From contig NZ_CP025804.1 in the NCBI RefSeq assembly GCF_003352085.1, positions 2,914,001-2,978,000 on the forward strand: 64,000 bases of DNA. The letters run 5' to 3'. Source of the stretch: Sulfitobacter sp. SK012 (lineage in GTDB: Bacteria; Pseudomonadota; Alphaproteobacteria; Rhodobacterales; Rhodobacteraceae). Within the stretch, counting starts at the first letter, position 1. Every line of letters starts with the position of its first letter. Position numbers and translations under genes: made by a program. Of this stretch, positions 27,891-37,758 are shown piece after piece. The notes beneath the pieces were generated by a model. It was not told the DNA's origin, did no database searches, and saw nothing but the letters and a program-made list of their open reading frames with translations.

Positions 27891-29039
27891 CTATCGTCCT
27901 CCTAAAACCTGACGGGCAATGACGACCCGTTGCACGTCTGATGCGCCCTCATAGATGCGCAAGGCGCGGATCTCGCGGTACAGGCTTTCAACCGTTTCGC
28001 CGACCCGCACACCGTCACCACCATGTAGTTGCACCGCCTTGTCGATCACCTGCTGGGCGCGATCGGTCGCGAATAGTTTCGCCATTGCAGCCTCACGGGT
28101 TACACGCGGCGCACCGCTGTCTTTGGTCCAGGCAGCGCGGTATACCAGCAAGGCCGCGGCATCCACATCCAGCGCCATGTCTGCGATGTGCCCCTGAACC
28201 ATCTGTAAATCCGCCAAGGGTGCCCCTTGCACCTGTCGCGCCGTTACCCGTTCAATTGCTTCGTCCAAGGCGCGCCGCGCAAAACCAAGCGCTGCTGCGG
28301 CTACGGTCGTACGAAAGACATCTAGCACCGACATCGCGATGGCAAATCCCTGCCCTGGTGCGCCGATCAGTGCAGATTTGGGCACGCGGCATTTCGTAAA
28401 CCGAAGCCGTGCAAGCGGATGGGGCGCGATGACCTGCAACCGCTCAACCACTTCAAATCCCGGCAGTCCTGCAGGCACGATAAATGCACTTAATCCGCGT
28501 GCGCCGGGTGCCTCACCTGTACGGGCGAACAACGTGTAGACATCTGCAATGCCACCGTTGGAAATCCAGGTTTTTTCGCCGTTCAGGACATAGTCATTGC
28601 CGTCCTCAACCGCCGTCATTGTCGAGTTCGCGACGTCCGAGCCTGATTGCGGTTCGGTCAGGGCAAATGCCGAAATTGCTTGTCCCTTACGGGTCAACGG
28701 CAGCCATTCTTGTTGTTGGGATTCATTCCCAAAAAGCGAGATTGCACCGGTTCCCAGCCCCTGCATCGCAAAGGCGAAATCGGCCAAACCGTCATGACGC
28801 GCCAATGTTTCGCGGGTGAGACTTAGGCTGCGGACATCAAGCGTTTCGCCTTGGGGCGCGGCAGAATGTTGTAACCAGCCATCTTCGCCCATACGACGCA
28901 CAAGTGCGCGACAGGCTGCATCCGTGTCGCTGTGATCAATATCTCCCAACGCGCCGGGGACCCACGCCTCAAGTGAGTCAGCCAGCGCCTTGTGACGCGG
29001 CTCCAAAAAGGGCCAATCAAGGAAACTTCGATCAGCCAT
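27891..29039 (-). CDS. Acyl-CoA dehydrogenase
   Basis: The 382-residue flavoprotein has [17 protein letters not shown], the FAD segment [21 protein letters not shown] and the C-terminal catalytic region [19 protein letters not shown] with Glu in YEG. It would oxidise a CoA thioester of the ring-derived chain after dearomatisation. Two to three bases separate it from its neighbours on each side. Confidence 0.92.
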   Translation of the reverse strand: MADRSFLDWPFLEPRHKALADSLEAWVPGALGDIDHSDTDAACRALVRRMGEDGWLQHSAAPQGETLDVRSLSLTRETLARHDGLADFAFAMQGLGTGAISLFGNESQQQEWLPLTRKGQAISAFALTEPQSGSDVANSTMTAVEDGNDYVLNGEKTWISNGGIADVYTLFARTGEAPGARGLSAFIVPAGLPGFEVVERLQVIAPHPLARLRFTKCRVPKSALIGAPGQGFAIAMSVLDVFRTTVAAAALGFARRALDEAIERVTARQVQGAPLADLQMVQGHIADMALDVDAAALLVYRAAWTKDSGAPRVTREAAMAKLFATDRAQQVIDKAVQLHGGDGVRVGETVESLYREIRALRIYEGASDVQRVVIARQVLGGR

Positions 29040-29042
29040 GGT

Positions 29043-29843
29043 TCAATCTCCCTGAAACTCTGGTTTTTGCTTGTCCACAAATGCTGTGTAGGCGCGCTCA
29101 AAATCGCCGGTCTGCATGCAGATCGCTTGTGCTTGCGCCTCTGCCTCAATGGCTTGTTCGATCGACATCGACCATTCCTGCGCCAGCATCGTTTTGGTCA
29201 TCATATGCGCGAAATTTGGCCCAGCTTGAATTCTGCGCGCGAGCGTCACGGCTTCGGCTTCCAGTGCGTCAATCTCCACGACGCGGTTGAAAAAGCCCCA
29301 GCGTTCGCCTTCATCAGCGCTCATTGAGCGGCCGGTATAGAGCAACTCCGCCGCGCGGCCTTGTCCGATCAATCGTGGCAGGATCGCGCAAGCCCCCATG
29401 TCACAGCCTGCTAGGCCAACACGGGTAAATAAAAACGCTATTTTGGCCTGTGGCGTCGCAATCCGAAGGTCTGATGCCATCGCAATAATCGCGCCTGCGC
29501 CCACGCAAATGCCATCCACAGCGGCGATTACGGGCTTGCCGCAGTTGATGATGGCCTTAACCAAATCACCGGTCATACGGGTAAATCGCAGCAGTTCTTT
29601 CATGTTCATTCTAGTCAAAGGCCCAATGATATCATGCACATCACCGCCAGAGCTAAAGTTACCCCCATTTGATGCAAACACGACCACATCGACGTCATCT
29701 GAATAAACCAGATCGCGAAACCAGTCGCGCAGTTCGGCATAGCTGTCAAAGGTTAGCGGGTTTTTACGGTCTGGTCGGTCCAGCCGCACGGTCGCAACGC
29801 CGCTGTCGATCTCACAGATAAAATGTTTCACATCACTGCGCAT
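29043..29843 (-). CDS. Enoyl-CoA hydratase/isomerase family protein
   Basis: The 266-residue crotonase-fold protein starts at 29843 (GGAGGAAACCC upstream), overlapping the MarR gene by 11 bases. It has the oxyanion segment [11 protein letters not shown] and [17 protein letters not shown]. The position often held by the catalytic Glu reads [18 protein letters not shown], so it belongs to a variant subgroup and may act as hydratase, isomerase or ring hydrolase. Context suggests work on the alicyclic CoA thioester. Confidence 0.9.
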   Translation of the reverse strand: MRSDVKHFICEIDSGVATVRLDRPDRKNPLTFDSYAELRDWFRDLVYSDDVDVVVFASNGGNFSSGGDVHDIIGPLTRMNMKELLRFTRMTGDLVKAIINCGKPVIAAVDGICVGAGAIIAMASDLRIATPQAKIAFLFTRVGLAGCDMGACAILPRLIGQGRAAELLYTGRSMSADEGERWGFFNRVVEIDALEAEAVTLARRIQAGPNFAHMMTKTMLAQEWSMSIEQAIEAEAQAQAICMQTGDFERAYTAFVDKQKPEFQGD

Positions 29844-30315
29844 GGGTTTCCTCCGCTTTATCCGTTTGGTCTGCGAATTGCTGAAGTCGGGCTGCGAGCG
29901 TGCGGGCTTCCTCGGCGGTGACGCCAGACAACATATCATCAATCCACGCTTCATGGGCACGGGCCTGACTGGCAAATTCAGTGTACCCAGTAGGTGTCAA
30001 CCGCAACAGCGTTGCACGACGGTCACCGGGAACGGGCACACGCTCCACAAGGCCCTCATCAGCGAGCCGATCGGCAATGCCGGTGACATTACCGCCCGAG
30101 ACACGCAGGACGTCAGACAGGCGGCTCATTTTCAGGCCGTCTTTATGCTGTGATAGCGCAGCCATCAGATCAAATCTTGGTAACGTACTGGCGAACTCCA
30201 CCCGAAATTTGTCACGCAGACGCGCGTCCACGGACCGGGTCATCTTGAGCAACCGCAACCACAAACGCAGACGTTCTTTGGACGCTGGATCATCTGGATG
30301 CTGGGCGCTGGTCAT
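29833..30315 (-). CDS. MarR-family transcriptional regulator
   Basis: The 160-residue winged-helix protein has [24 protein letters not shown], the recognition helix region [23 protein letters not shown] and the wing [16 protein letters not shown]. MarR proteins in aromatic-acid operons usually bind aryl-CoA or the free acid and release DNA. It is inside the operon, overlapping both neighbours. The inverted repeat at 33371-33407 is its likely target. Confidence 0.92.
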   Translation of the reverse strand: MTSAQHPDDPASKERLRLWLRLLKMTRSVDARLRDKFRVEFASTLPRFDLMAALSQHKDGLKMSRLSDVLRVSGGNVTGIADRLADEGLVERVPVPGDRRATLLRLTPTGYTEFASQARAHEAWIDDMLSGVTAEEARTLAARLQQFADQTDKAEETHAQ

Positions 30316-31031
30316 ATTTCGCCCCCGGACACGGAAAGGGCGTGGCCATTCACCATGGAGGCCCCCTCGGAGGCAAGAAACTGCACGGCCGCGACTACTT
30401 CTTCGGTGCGGATCATCCGGCGCATGGGATTGCCTGAGACGATGCGCGCTTCCGCGTCGTCCGCGCTGATGGAGAACCGCTTGGACACAGCGTCAACTGC
30501 TGCTGCCCCCATGTCAGTATCCACGAAACCGGGACAGACCGCGTTGCAGGTAATCCCACTGCGCGCGACCTCTTGGGCCAACGCACGTACCAGACCAAGG
30601 ACCCCGTGTTTTGCGGCCACATATGCCGAGATGTTTGGGCCACCTTGCAGGCTTGCCGTCGAGGCAATCGCGATCAACCGCCCACCGGTCTGCATTTCCT
30701 GCACGGCTGCCCGAAAAGTCAGGAACGTTCCGGTCAAATTGACAGACAGTGTATCATTCCACTGTTCTAGCGACATATCGCGCAACTTTGTTGGGGTGCC
30801 CGCACCTGCGTTGGCAATCACGACGTCGAAGGGCTGTGCAAACCATGCGGCCACATCCGCCTCATTGGTGACGTCACCTGTCACGCAGGTCATGCCACGC
30901 CCACCGTCGGTTTCACGCAGCGCTTCTTCGCGCCTGCCCGTGATTGTGACTGCATCCCCCGCATCAGAAAATGCCCGCGCCGTTGCCCGGCCAATCCCTG
31001 ATCCGCCGCCCGTGATTAAGACCTGTCTCAT
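30312..31031 (-). CDS. Short-chain dehydrogenase/reductase
   Basis: The 239-residue SDR has the cofactor loop [15 protein letters not shown], the catalytic Ser in [12 protein letters not shown] and Tyr-Lys in YVAAKHG. GRREEAL after the second strand suggests NADP preference. It would act on a ring ketone or hydroxyacyl-CoA intermediate. It overlaps both neighbours by 4 bases (ATGA junctions). Confidence 0.92.
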   Translation of the reverse strand: MRQVLITGGGSGIGRATARAFSDAGDAVTITGRREEALRETDGGRGMTCVTGDVTNEADVAAWFAQPFDVVIANAGAGTPTKLRDMSLEQWNDTLSVNLTGTFLTFRAAVQEMQTGGRLIAIASTASLQGGPNISAYVAAKHGVLGLVRALAQEVARSGITCNAVCPGFVDTDMGAAAVDAVSKRFSISADDAEARIVSGNPMRRMIRTEEVVAAVQFLASEGASMVNGHALSVSGGEI

Positions 31032-33319
31032 ACTTTCTCTACCTCCGCTGCGCGGTCAGCAAGCCGCCATAACTGGTCGCGCCCAGCTTCATAAGGAGCG
31101 GGCCATTTTGCGTGGCGGTCGCCAATCGCGGCCCCGTGGCGCAATGTCCAATAAGGATCAGCCAGATGCGGACGAGCCAGACAAACAAGGTCCGCGCGCC
31201 CGGCCATCAAGATCGAATTGACATGGTCGGCCTCAAAGATGTTGCCAACTGCCATGGTTTTGATCCCACCTTCGTTGCGGATGCGGTCAGAGAATGGTGT
31301 TTGGAACATGCGGCCATAGACGGGCTCGCCAATAGTGCTGGTTTGTCCGGCAGAAACATCAATAATGTCAGCCCCAGAAGCCTCAAACATACGCGCAATT
31401 TCTACGGCTTCTTCGGGGGTCACGCCGTCATCACCGGCCCAATCATTGGCAGATATCCGCACCGACATCGGCTTGGCTGCGGGCCATACCGCACGCATCG
31501 CCTCAAAGACTTCGAGCGGATAGCGCATGCGGTTTTCAAGGGTGCCGCCGTATTCATCCGAACGCGTATTCGACAAAGGTGAGATGAAACTTGAGACAAA
31601 ATAGCCATGTGCGGCATGTAATTCGATCATGTCGAACCCGGCGCGGTCCGCCATCTGGGCTGCTGTCACAAATTCATCGCGGATGCGGTCCATGTCGTCG
31701 CGCGTCGCGGCCTTGGGTGTGGCGTTGCCTTCGGACCACGGAATGGCGGATGCCGAGATGATTGGCCAATTGCCGTCCTTGAGCGGTGCGTCCATGGTCT
31801 CCCACCCCACCTGGGTCGACCCTTTGCGGCCCGAATGGCCGATCTGGCAGCAAATCATGGCTTCGGTCTCAGTATGGACAAAACCCGTAAGGCGCACCCA
31901 AGCGGCCTCGTGTTCCGGCGCGTAGAGCCCTGGACAGCCCGGAGTGATCCGACCGTCCGCTGAGACGCATGTCATCTCTGTGTAAACAAGTGCAGCCCCG
32001 CCCTTGGCCCGCTCACCGTAGTGAATGAGGTGCCAGTCGGTGGGCGCGCCATCGACGGCCTTGTACTGCGCCATGGGCGAGACGACGATGCGGTTGATCA
32101 GGTCCATCTCGCGCAGCTTGAAGGGCGCAAACATCGGGGTGCGCGCCGGGCCATTGGCCCCTGCTCCCGCTTGTTCCATGAACCACTTCTCGGCGCCCGC
32201 CAGCCAGTCAGGATCGCGCTCGCGCAGGTTCTCGTGGCTGATGCGTTGGCTGCGGGTCAGCATCGAATAATTCAGCTGTACCGGGTCGAGATCAAGATAA
32301 CGCTCAACATCTTCGAACCACTCGACCGAATTGCGCGCCGCCGATTGCAAACGCAGCACTTCAAGTCGGCGCGCTTCCTCATATTTGGCAAATGCCGTCG
32401 GTAGATCCGCATCGTCACTGACATGCTTGGCCAAACTCATCGCGGATTCCAACGCCAGCTTTGTGCCAGACCCGATTGAAAAATGCGCCGTCGCAGACGC
32501 GTCGCCCAAGAGCACCAGGTTTTCGTGGCTCCAATGTTCGCACAGCACGCGGGGGAACTTGATCCAGGCCGAACCGCGGATATGGGTGGCGTTGGTCATC
32601 AACTTATGCCCGCCCAAATGATCTTTGAAGATCTCTTCGCAGACCGCAATCGTCTGCTCCTGGTTCATCTCGCCAAACCCGTGGGCATCAAAGGTCTGTT
32701 GCGAGCATTCCACAATGAAGGTCGCCGTTTCATCGTCAAATTGGTAAGCGTGCACCCAAATCCAGCCCTTATCGGTTTTTTCAAAGATAAAGGTAAACGC
32801 GTTGTCGAATTTCTGATGGGTGCCCAGCCAGACAAACGGGCAGCGGCGCACGTCGATGTCAGGTTTGAAGGCATCTTCAAATTCCATTCGCGCCTTTGAG
32901 TTCAAGCCATCGCAGGCCACAACCAGATCATAGCCATCCATGTAGCTAGAGGCGGCTTTAACTTCCGTTTCGAACTGGAGGTTCACGCCAAGTTCGCGGG
33001 CGCGATCTTGCAAGATTAGCAGCAGGCGCTTGCGACCAATGCCACAAAACCCATGACCCGAAGACAAGATCGTGTGGCCCTGATGGTGCAGCGCGATGTC
33101 ATCCCAATAGGCAAAATGGCTGCGGATTTCCTCGGCCGAAACGGGATCGTTGATTTGAAGGTTGTCGAGTGTTTCATCTGACAACACCACACCCCAACCA
33201 AAGGTATCATCAGGCTTGTTGCGCTCCAGAATCGTCACTTCGGCATCCGGTTCACGCAGCTTGAGAGAGATCGCAAAGTAGAGCCCCGCAGGCCCTCCGC
33301 CCAAACATATCGCGCGCAT
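31028..33319 (-). CDS. Two-domain flavin monooxygenase/reductase, 2-aminobenzoyl-CoA monooxygenase/reductase type
   Basis: The 763-residue protein joins an N-terminal FAD monooxygenase ([16 protein letters not shown] at the start, [19 protein letters not shown] near residue 280) to a C-terminal Old Yellow Enzyme domain from about residue 395 ([43 protein letters not shown]). This architecture is that of 2-aminobenzoyl-CoA monooxygenase/reductase, which hydroxylates and reduces the ring in one protein. Database names often call it bifunctional salicylyl-CoA 5-hydroxylase/oxidoreductase. The ATG at 33319 has GGGGAG upstream. It is the first gene of the unit; kynU and the ligase favour the aminobenzoyl substrate. 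Confidence 0.92.
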   Translation of the reverse strand: MRAICLGGGPAGLYFAISLKLREPDAEVTILERNKPDDTFGWGVVLSDETLDNLQINDPVSAEEIRSHFAYWDDIALHHQGHTILSSGHGFCGIGRKRLLLILQDRARELGVNLQFETEVKAASSYMDGYDLVVACDGLNSKARMEFEDAFKPDIDVRRCPFVWLGTHQKFDNAFTFIFEKTDKGWIWVHAYQFDDETATFIVECSQQTFDAHGFGEMNQEQTIAVCEEIFKDHLGGHKLMTNATHIRGSAWIKFPRVLCEHWSHENLVLLGDASATAHFSIGSGTKLALESAMSLAKHVSDDADLPTAFAKYEEARRLEVLRLQSAARNSVEWFEDVERYLDLDPVQLNYSMLTRSQRISHENLRERDPDWLAGAEKWFMEQAGAGANGPARTPMFAPFKLREMDLINRIVVSPMAQYKAVDGAPTDWHLIHYGERAKGGAALVYTEMTCVSADGRITPGCPGLYAPEHEAAWVRLTGFVHTETEAMICCQIGHSGRKGSTQVGWETMDAPLKDGNWPIISASAIPWSEGNATPKAATRDDMDRIRDEFVTAAQMADRAGFDMIELHAAHGYFVSSFISPLSNTRSDEYGGTLENRMRYPLEVFEAMRAVWPAAKPMSVRISANDWAGDDGVTPEEAVEIARMFEASGADIIDVSAGQTSTIGEPVYGRMFQTPFSDRIRNEGGIKTMAVGNIFEADHVNSILMAGRADLVCLARPHLADPYWTLRHGAAIGDRHAKWPAPYEAGRDQLWRLADRAAEVEKV

Positions 33320-33370
33320 CAATCCGTCTCCCCTAGGTGGCTATACCAAGTAAGCTAGGGCAACAGATCA

Positions 33371-33407
33371 TTTGCTTCAAGTAAAAATATTTTACACCTA
33401 AAGCAAA
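33371..33407. promoter_or_regulatory. 37-bp imperfect palindrome, likely MarR operator of the catabolic operon
   Basis: TTTGCTT at 33371 and AAGCAAA at 33401 are exact inverted arms, and the inner bases continue the symmetry around an AT-rich centre (15 of the outer 19 pairs agree). It lies 52 bases upstream of the first gene of the operon. The symmetry and position suit a dimeric regulator such as the MarR protein at 29833; the link is inferred. Confidence 0.65.
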
Positions 33408-33409
33408 CT

Positions 33410-34285
33410 TTACGGCGATAGAACGGTTACGCCCGGAATGCGTTGGATCGTAACCAGGTCATCATCGTAGATATCCGACATTTCCTCGACCAGCGCATCG
33501 GTCCAGCCGGGCATGTCCAGTTCTTCCTCGATCTGGTCATCAAGCCCATATTTACCCAAGAACGCCGCAATCACCCGGCGCTTTTGAATTTCGGTCATGA
33601 CCGGATGATCCTTGAGGTAGCCCCGAAACCTGGTCATCCCCTCCGCCGACATGATCGACGTCAGCAGATCAAAGCCACCGATGATTTTTTCGCCATGATC
33701 AAGGCCGGCCATCTCGCGGATAATTTCGGCCCAAATGAGCGGCGCATCTTCGTTGCACCAAACCGTCAACGTGGCCTCAGGCGCGGCTTCACGGATCAAT
33801 GCGATCGTTTCGGACCACAAGATCTGGCGTGGATCGCGCCCGCCCCAAAATGCATCGCCGTCTTTGTTCTGAGATTTTTCATAGAGCACCGGCAACAATG
33901 TCGCGGGATTTCGGATGGCCATAAAAATCTCGAACTGATCGGATGGGAAGAGCTGCATCATGCGCATCATCCGCACCGGGGCAGCAGGGTATAGCATCCC
34001 CCCCTGCACTGCCGTCGACGGCGTGCGAAAGAAATTCCCGTCAGATAGGATGACCCGCTCCGCCTCGCCTTCGTCCAGAAACGAATCGAGCAAGACTTCA
34101 CGCGCGCCCGGTGCCGCGGGCGAATTGGTCATGGCGTTCAACGTATCGCGCACAAGGCTGCGATATTTGCCCGGCCCGGGCACTGCAACACCACGATTTC
34201 CAAGGTCCTCTGCATTGCGCAGCAGGCACTTCAAAAGCCGCTCTTCTTCGGTGAAATGGACACCTGTGTGTAAAACCAGCTGCAT
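33410..34285 (-). CDS. Sulfotransferase-like protein, unknown
   Basis: The 291-residue protein starts at the ATG at 34285. The N-terminal MQLVLHTGVHFTEEERLLKCL resembles the phosphosulfate-binding loop of sulfotransferase-like proteins (LHIGxHKTGT pattern) but lacks the usual Lys-Thr-Gly. A later FEIFMAIRNPATLLPVLYEK resembles their second nucleotide-binding segment (IRNP). No signal peptide is seen. It stands alone, upstream of the catabolic operon on the same strand and downstream of nothing related. Function is not assigned. Confidence 0.7.
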   Translation of the reverse strand: MQLVLHTGVHFTEEERLLKCLLRNAEDLGNRGVAVPGPGKYRSLVRDTLNAMTNSPAAPGAREVLLDSFLDEGEAERVILSDGNFFRTPSTAVQGGMLYPAAPVRMMRMMQLFPSDQFEIFMAIRNPATLLPVLYEKSQNKDGDAFWGGRDPRQILWSETIALIREAAPEATLTVWCNEDAPLIWAEIIREMAGLDHGEKIIGGFDLLTSIMSAEGMTRFRGYLKDHPVMTEIQKRRVIAAFLGKYGLDDQIEEELDMPGWTDALVEEMSDIYDDDLVTIQRIPGVTVLSP

Positions 34286-34408
34286 AGCACTCCGCCTTGG
34301 TTTGAGACTGGCTCTATGTATAGCGGCTTTGTGTCTGGATAAAACAGCAATCCTCCCCCTCAAAGCCTCTTGCGCGGCGGCTCACAAGGCACTAAAGGAC
34401 CTCGCAGT

Positions 34409-34484
34409 GCCCCTATAGCTCAGCTGGTAGAGCAATTGATTTGTAATCAATAGGTCCGCGGTTCGAGTCCGTGTGGGGGCACCA
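34409..34484 (+). tRNA. tRNA-Thr (anticodon UGU)
   Basis: The 76-base cloverleaf has a 7-bp acceptor stem (GCCCCTA with TGGGGGC), a D arm with AGCTGGTAGA, an anticodon stem ATTGA/TCAAT with loop TTTGTAA (anticodon TGT at 34442-34444), and the T arm GGTTCGAGTCC. CCA is encoded at 34482-34484. It marks the edge of the IS-rich part of the window. Confidence 0.97.
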
Positions 34485-34583
34485 TTTCACCATCCAGAAT
34501 AGTCCGGAGACATCCGAAAATCCCTGTGTTATATAGGCTTTATTGAGATCGTTCGTCCGATGCTGTTTTATAGCATACAGCAA

Positions 34584-34646
34584 CGTACCCCCTGTTTGGG
34601 GGTATTATTGGGGGTACGGTGAAATCTGAGAAATGAGCGTACCCCC
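34584..34646. repeat. Cluster of direct and inverted CGTACCCCC repeats downstream of tRNA-Thr
   Basis: CGTACCCCC occurs at 34584-34592 and 34638-34646, with inverted copies GGGGGTA at 34598-34604 and GGGGGTACG at 34610-34618. The first pair forms a perfect 7-bp hairpin with loop TGTTT. No gene overlaps it. It lies between tRNA-Thr and the IS21-type element. It may be part of an old integration site or a regulator binding cluster. Confidence 0.6.
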
Positions 34647-34760
34647 ACGATTGTGAATCCCGGAGACAAAATGGCCATGGAAATGGTTGGGTAATCTGAC
34701 CGTCGCGGAGTAAAATTCCGCAATCTAACATCTGGTGCTGTCGAGCAACGGGTGGGGAAG

Positions 34761-36260
34761 ATGTATTCTGTGGATTTGTACAGTCGGGTGCGCCGTGCGT
34801 GCCATGTCGAAGGTAAGAACAATAGTGAGGCGGCCCGTCTGTTTGGGATTGACCGCAAAACAGTGGCGAAGATTTTGAAGCATTCGGTTCCGCCGGGTTA
34901 TCAAAGAACGACCGCGCCAGTTCGTCCGAAGTTGGATCCGTTCATTGGGATAATTGATCAGATCCTGAAAGACGATAAACGGGTCATCAAAAAGCAACGC
35001 CACACAGCCAAACGTATTCATGCGCGATTGCGTGATGAACATGGGTTCACTGGCGGGATCACCATCGTCACGGACTATGTTCGTGAGAAGCAGCGACGTA
35101 CCCAAGAGGTGTTTGTTCCTCTGGTTCACACCCCTGGCCATGCTCAGGTCGATTTTGGCGAGACCCTTGGTGTGATTGGTGGTGTTGAACGAAAGCTGCA
35201 TTACATTGCGATATCGTTGCCGCATTCGGATGCGTTCTTCATGAAGGCATATCCGGCAGAAACGACAGAAGCCTTCTGTGATGGTCACAACGCTGCGTTT
35301 GCGTTCTTCGGTGGTGTGCCCTTGTCGGCACTGTACGATAACACCGTGATAGCGGTTGCAAAGATCTTGGGAGGAGGCAAGCGGATCCGGACCAGAACTT
35401 TCTCGGAACTACAATAGCATTATCTGTTTGAGGACCGGTTTGGCCGCCCTGGTAAAGGTAACGACAAAGGTAATGTCGAAGGTGTCATTGGCTACGGACG
35501 GAGGAACTTCCTAATCCCTGCTCCCCGGTTCGATAGTTTTGATGCTTTGAACGCCTGGTTGGAGGAACAATGTTTGAAGCGTCAGGACGATGTTGTTCGC
35601 GGGCATAGTGAGAGTATTGGTGAACGGTTGCTACGAGACCTGGACGCGTTGATGGCATTGCCCCCAACACCTTACGATGCGTGTGATAAGGTCAGTACTC
35701 GGGCAACTTCAATATCGATGATCCGTTATCGCAATAACGATTACTCCGTCCCTGTCGCCTTTGCCCATCATGAGGTTCAGGTACGCGGCTATGTCCATGA
35801 GGTCGTGATCGGCTGTGGGACCGAGATTGTCGCCCGACATCGACGATCTTACGAGAAGGCAGATATGATTTTCGACCCGATGCATTACTTGCCATTGTTG
35901 GAGCAGAAGGTTGGTGCTCTCGACCAGGCGGCACCCTTGCAGGGTTGGGATCTGCCCGATGCGTTCACGACCCTTCATCGATTGTTGGAAGCCCGCATGG
36001 GTAAGGCGGGGAAGCGCGAATATGTTCAGATCTTGCGACTATTGGAAACCTTCGAGATGGAGCACGTTCATGCTGCAATCAAACAAGCCTTGGACCTGGG
36101 CGCACTTGGCTACGATGCGATCAAGCATCTGATCCTTTGCCGGATTGAGCGTCGTCCGCCTAGGCTTGATCTCGATATCTATCCTTATCTGCCGAAAGCG
36201 GTGGTTGAGACGACAAAGCCTTCCAGCTATGCCGTGCTGTTGTCCGAGGTGGCCGCATGA
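34761..36260 (+). pseudogene. istA: IS21 transposase IstA with internal amber stop
   Basis: The frame would give about 499 residues, the normal IstA size. An N-terminal helix-turn-helix (NNSEAARLFGIDRKTVAKIL) and the start of the DDE integrase core (HAQVDFGETLG) are in the first part. TAG at 35415-35417 interrupts FSELQ*HYLFEDRFGRPGKG, where other IstA proteins carry a sense codon; the rest stays in the same frame. The end overlaps istB by ATGA. One base change would account for the loss. Confidence 0.9.
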
Positions 36261-37021
36261 ACGATACTGTTACTGATACACCGCAGGTTCTGCTCAGGCA
36301 TCACCTGACCAAACTTCGGCTGCCAACCTTCCAAAGCGAATACACCAAACAGGCCCAACAATGCGCCGCAGAGAACAAGGATCATGTCCAATATCTCCTG
36401 CGCTTGTGTGAGCTGGAGCTGATCGAACGTGAGCGACGGATGGTAGAGCGGCGTATCAAAGCCGCGAAGTTTCCGGCAACCAAGAGCCTGGATAGCTTTG
36501 ACTTCAAAACGATCCCGTCACTGAACAAGGTGCTGGTGATGGAATTGGCCCGCTGCGAGTACACCGCAAAGCGTCAAAACGTTATCGCGCTAGGACCAAG
36601 TGGGACCGGTAAAACACATGTTGCTCTCGGCCTTGGACTGGCAGCTTGCCAAAAGGGCTTGAAGGTACGTTTCACCACAGCCGCTGCACTGGTTCATGAA
36701 ATGATCGAGGCAGTTGACGAACGCCGACTGCAACGACACCAAAAACAACTAGCAGCCCAAGATTTGCTGATCATTGACGAACTTGGGTTCGTGCCACTCT
36801 CCAAGACCGGGGCCGAGTTGCTGTTCGAAGTGATCAGTCAACGATATGAACGCGGCTCCATCATCATCACATCCAACCTGCCGTTCGATGAATGGACAGA
36901 GGTCTTCGGATCAGAACGCCTCACGGGTGCCATCCTCGACCGCCTGACACACCACGTCCATATCCTGGAGATGAATGGTGAAAGCTATCGGCTGAACCAA
37001 AGCCGAAACCGCACAGCCTGA
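36257..37021 (+). CDS. istB: IS21 helper ATPase IstB
   Basis: The 254-residue AAA+ ATPase has Walker A GPSGTGKTHVA and Walker B LLIIDELGFVPLS, both typical of IstB, which assists IstA in target selection. The frame is intact and overlaps istA by 4 bases. With istA broken it is probably inactive in transposition unless supplied in trans. Confidence 0.95.
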   Translation: MNDTVTDTPQVLLRHHLTKLRLPTFQSEYTKQAQQCAAENKDHVQYLLRLCELELIERERRMVERRIKAAKFPATKSLDSFDFKTIPSLNKVLVMELARCEYTAKRQNVIALGPSGTGKTHVALGLGLAACQKGLKVRFTTAAALVHEMIEAVDERRLQRHQKQLAAQDLLIIDELGFVPLSKTGAELLFEVISQRYERGSIIITSNLPFDEWTEVFGSERLTGAILDRLTHHVHILEMNGESYRLNQSRNRTA

Positions 37022-37103
37022 ACAAACCCAACTGAAGCCAAGGAGCTGACAAATTGGCCAATTTCTCTCCGGGACGCTGACCGATTTTACTCCGGGATTG
37101 ACA

Positions 37104-37270
37104 TTCTGGGTAAATTGGTCTTTAGGAAAGCCGCATAAATAATACTCTTGAGCCCTTCGCGCCGCCACACCTGCTTCGATAATTTGCACAATCAGATGAA
37201 AGTTCCTAGGCGTTGAGTTTGCCGCATTTTGGGCGAGCATTGTTGAGATTGTTTATCGGTCCAAGTAACT
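37104..37270. other. Flank between the IS21 element and an IS3 remnant
   Basis: On the minus strand a short open frame reads FHLIVQIIEAGVAARRAQEYY and is cut off at the IS21 end. It may be the remains of an interrupted gene. No match is claimed, and nothing else is seen. Confidence 0.3.
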
Positions 37271-37628
37271 TGGGAGCTGAACTCTGCCAAAGTCATCGAC
37301 GCTCTGACGGACTTACTCGTCCTGCGTGGTGTGCCCCCATCAGACCCCATTGCGAAGGCCGTTAGGGACTGGATCAAGGTGATTGGGGTAAGGATTGCCT
37401 AAATCGAACTCGGGTCACCATCGGAGGACGGGTAGTGCGAGAGCTTCAAAGAGAGGATGCGGGACACATGCCGAACGGTGAAATCTTCTATTCTCACCAT
37501 GAAGCGCAAATCGTCATCGAAAGATGAAGGAGCCATTGCAACACCACTACCCTCAAAGCGCTCTGGGCGACCTCCCGCCAGCGCCACCGGCCATCGTCCA
37601 GATGTACCGCCGGCCCATCATGCGCTAA
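37271..37628 (+). pseudogene. Decayed remnant of an IS3-family transposase (OrfB C-terminus)
   Basis: Pieces of an OrfB integrase core can be read: VIDALTDLLVLRGVPP, KAVRDWIKVIGVRIA followed by a stop, IEPGSPSEDG followed by a stop, then CESFKERMRD. After a frameshift GEIFYSHHEAQIVIER and another stop follow, then LGDLPPAPPAIVQMYRRP to a stop at 37628. The DNGPEF block is missing (about seven residues between RGVPP and IAKAV). At least three stops and two frameshifts show an old remnant, different from the IS3 element at 50421. Confidence 0.8.
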
Positions 37629-37758
37629 CTATCTATCTGGACCCCTCAAGTGGGACGGCTCAGCCGTTTCTGATTATTGGCGAAATTCCTCAAACCCACT
37701 GATGCAATAGCCCCCTTCCTCTGATAAAACAGTGGAGTTGTGACACTTGGAAAATGAT

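Larger units (their letters stand above)
34652..37103 (+). mobile_element. IS21-family insertion sequence, transposase interrupted
   Basis: The 2,452-bp element carries istA and istB in the usual overlapping order. The ends match as imperfect inverted repeats: TGTGAATCCCGGAG at 34652 and, on the other strand, TGTCAATCCCGGAG from 37103. A further GCGGAGTAAAATTCC copy lies inside the left end, as is common for IS21 ends. No target duplication is visible in the flanks (CGAT and TTCT), so neighbouring DNA may have been rearranged. The istA gene has an internal stop, so it probably cannot move on its own. Confidence 0.9.

Noticed and set aside
35415..35417. Reading internal TAG/TGA/TAA codons as recoded sense codons
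   Set aside because: The lesions involve all three stop types, and intact genes in the window end with TAG (phoX), TGA (zur) and TAA (znuB region, livH) as ordinary stops, so no single reassignment explains them.
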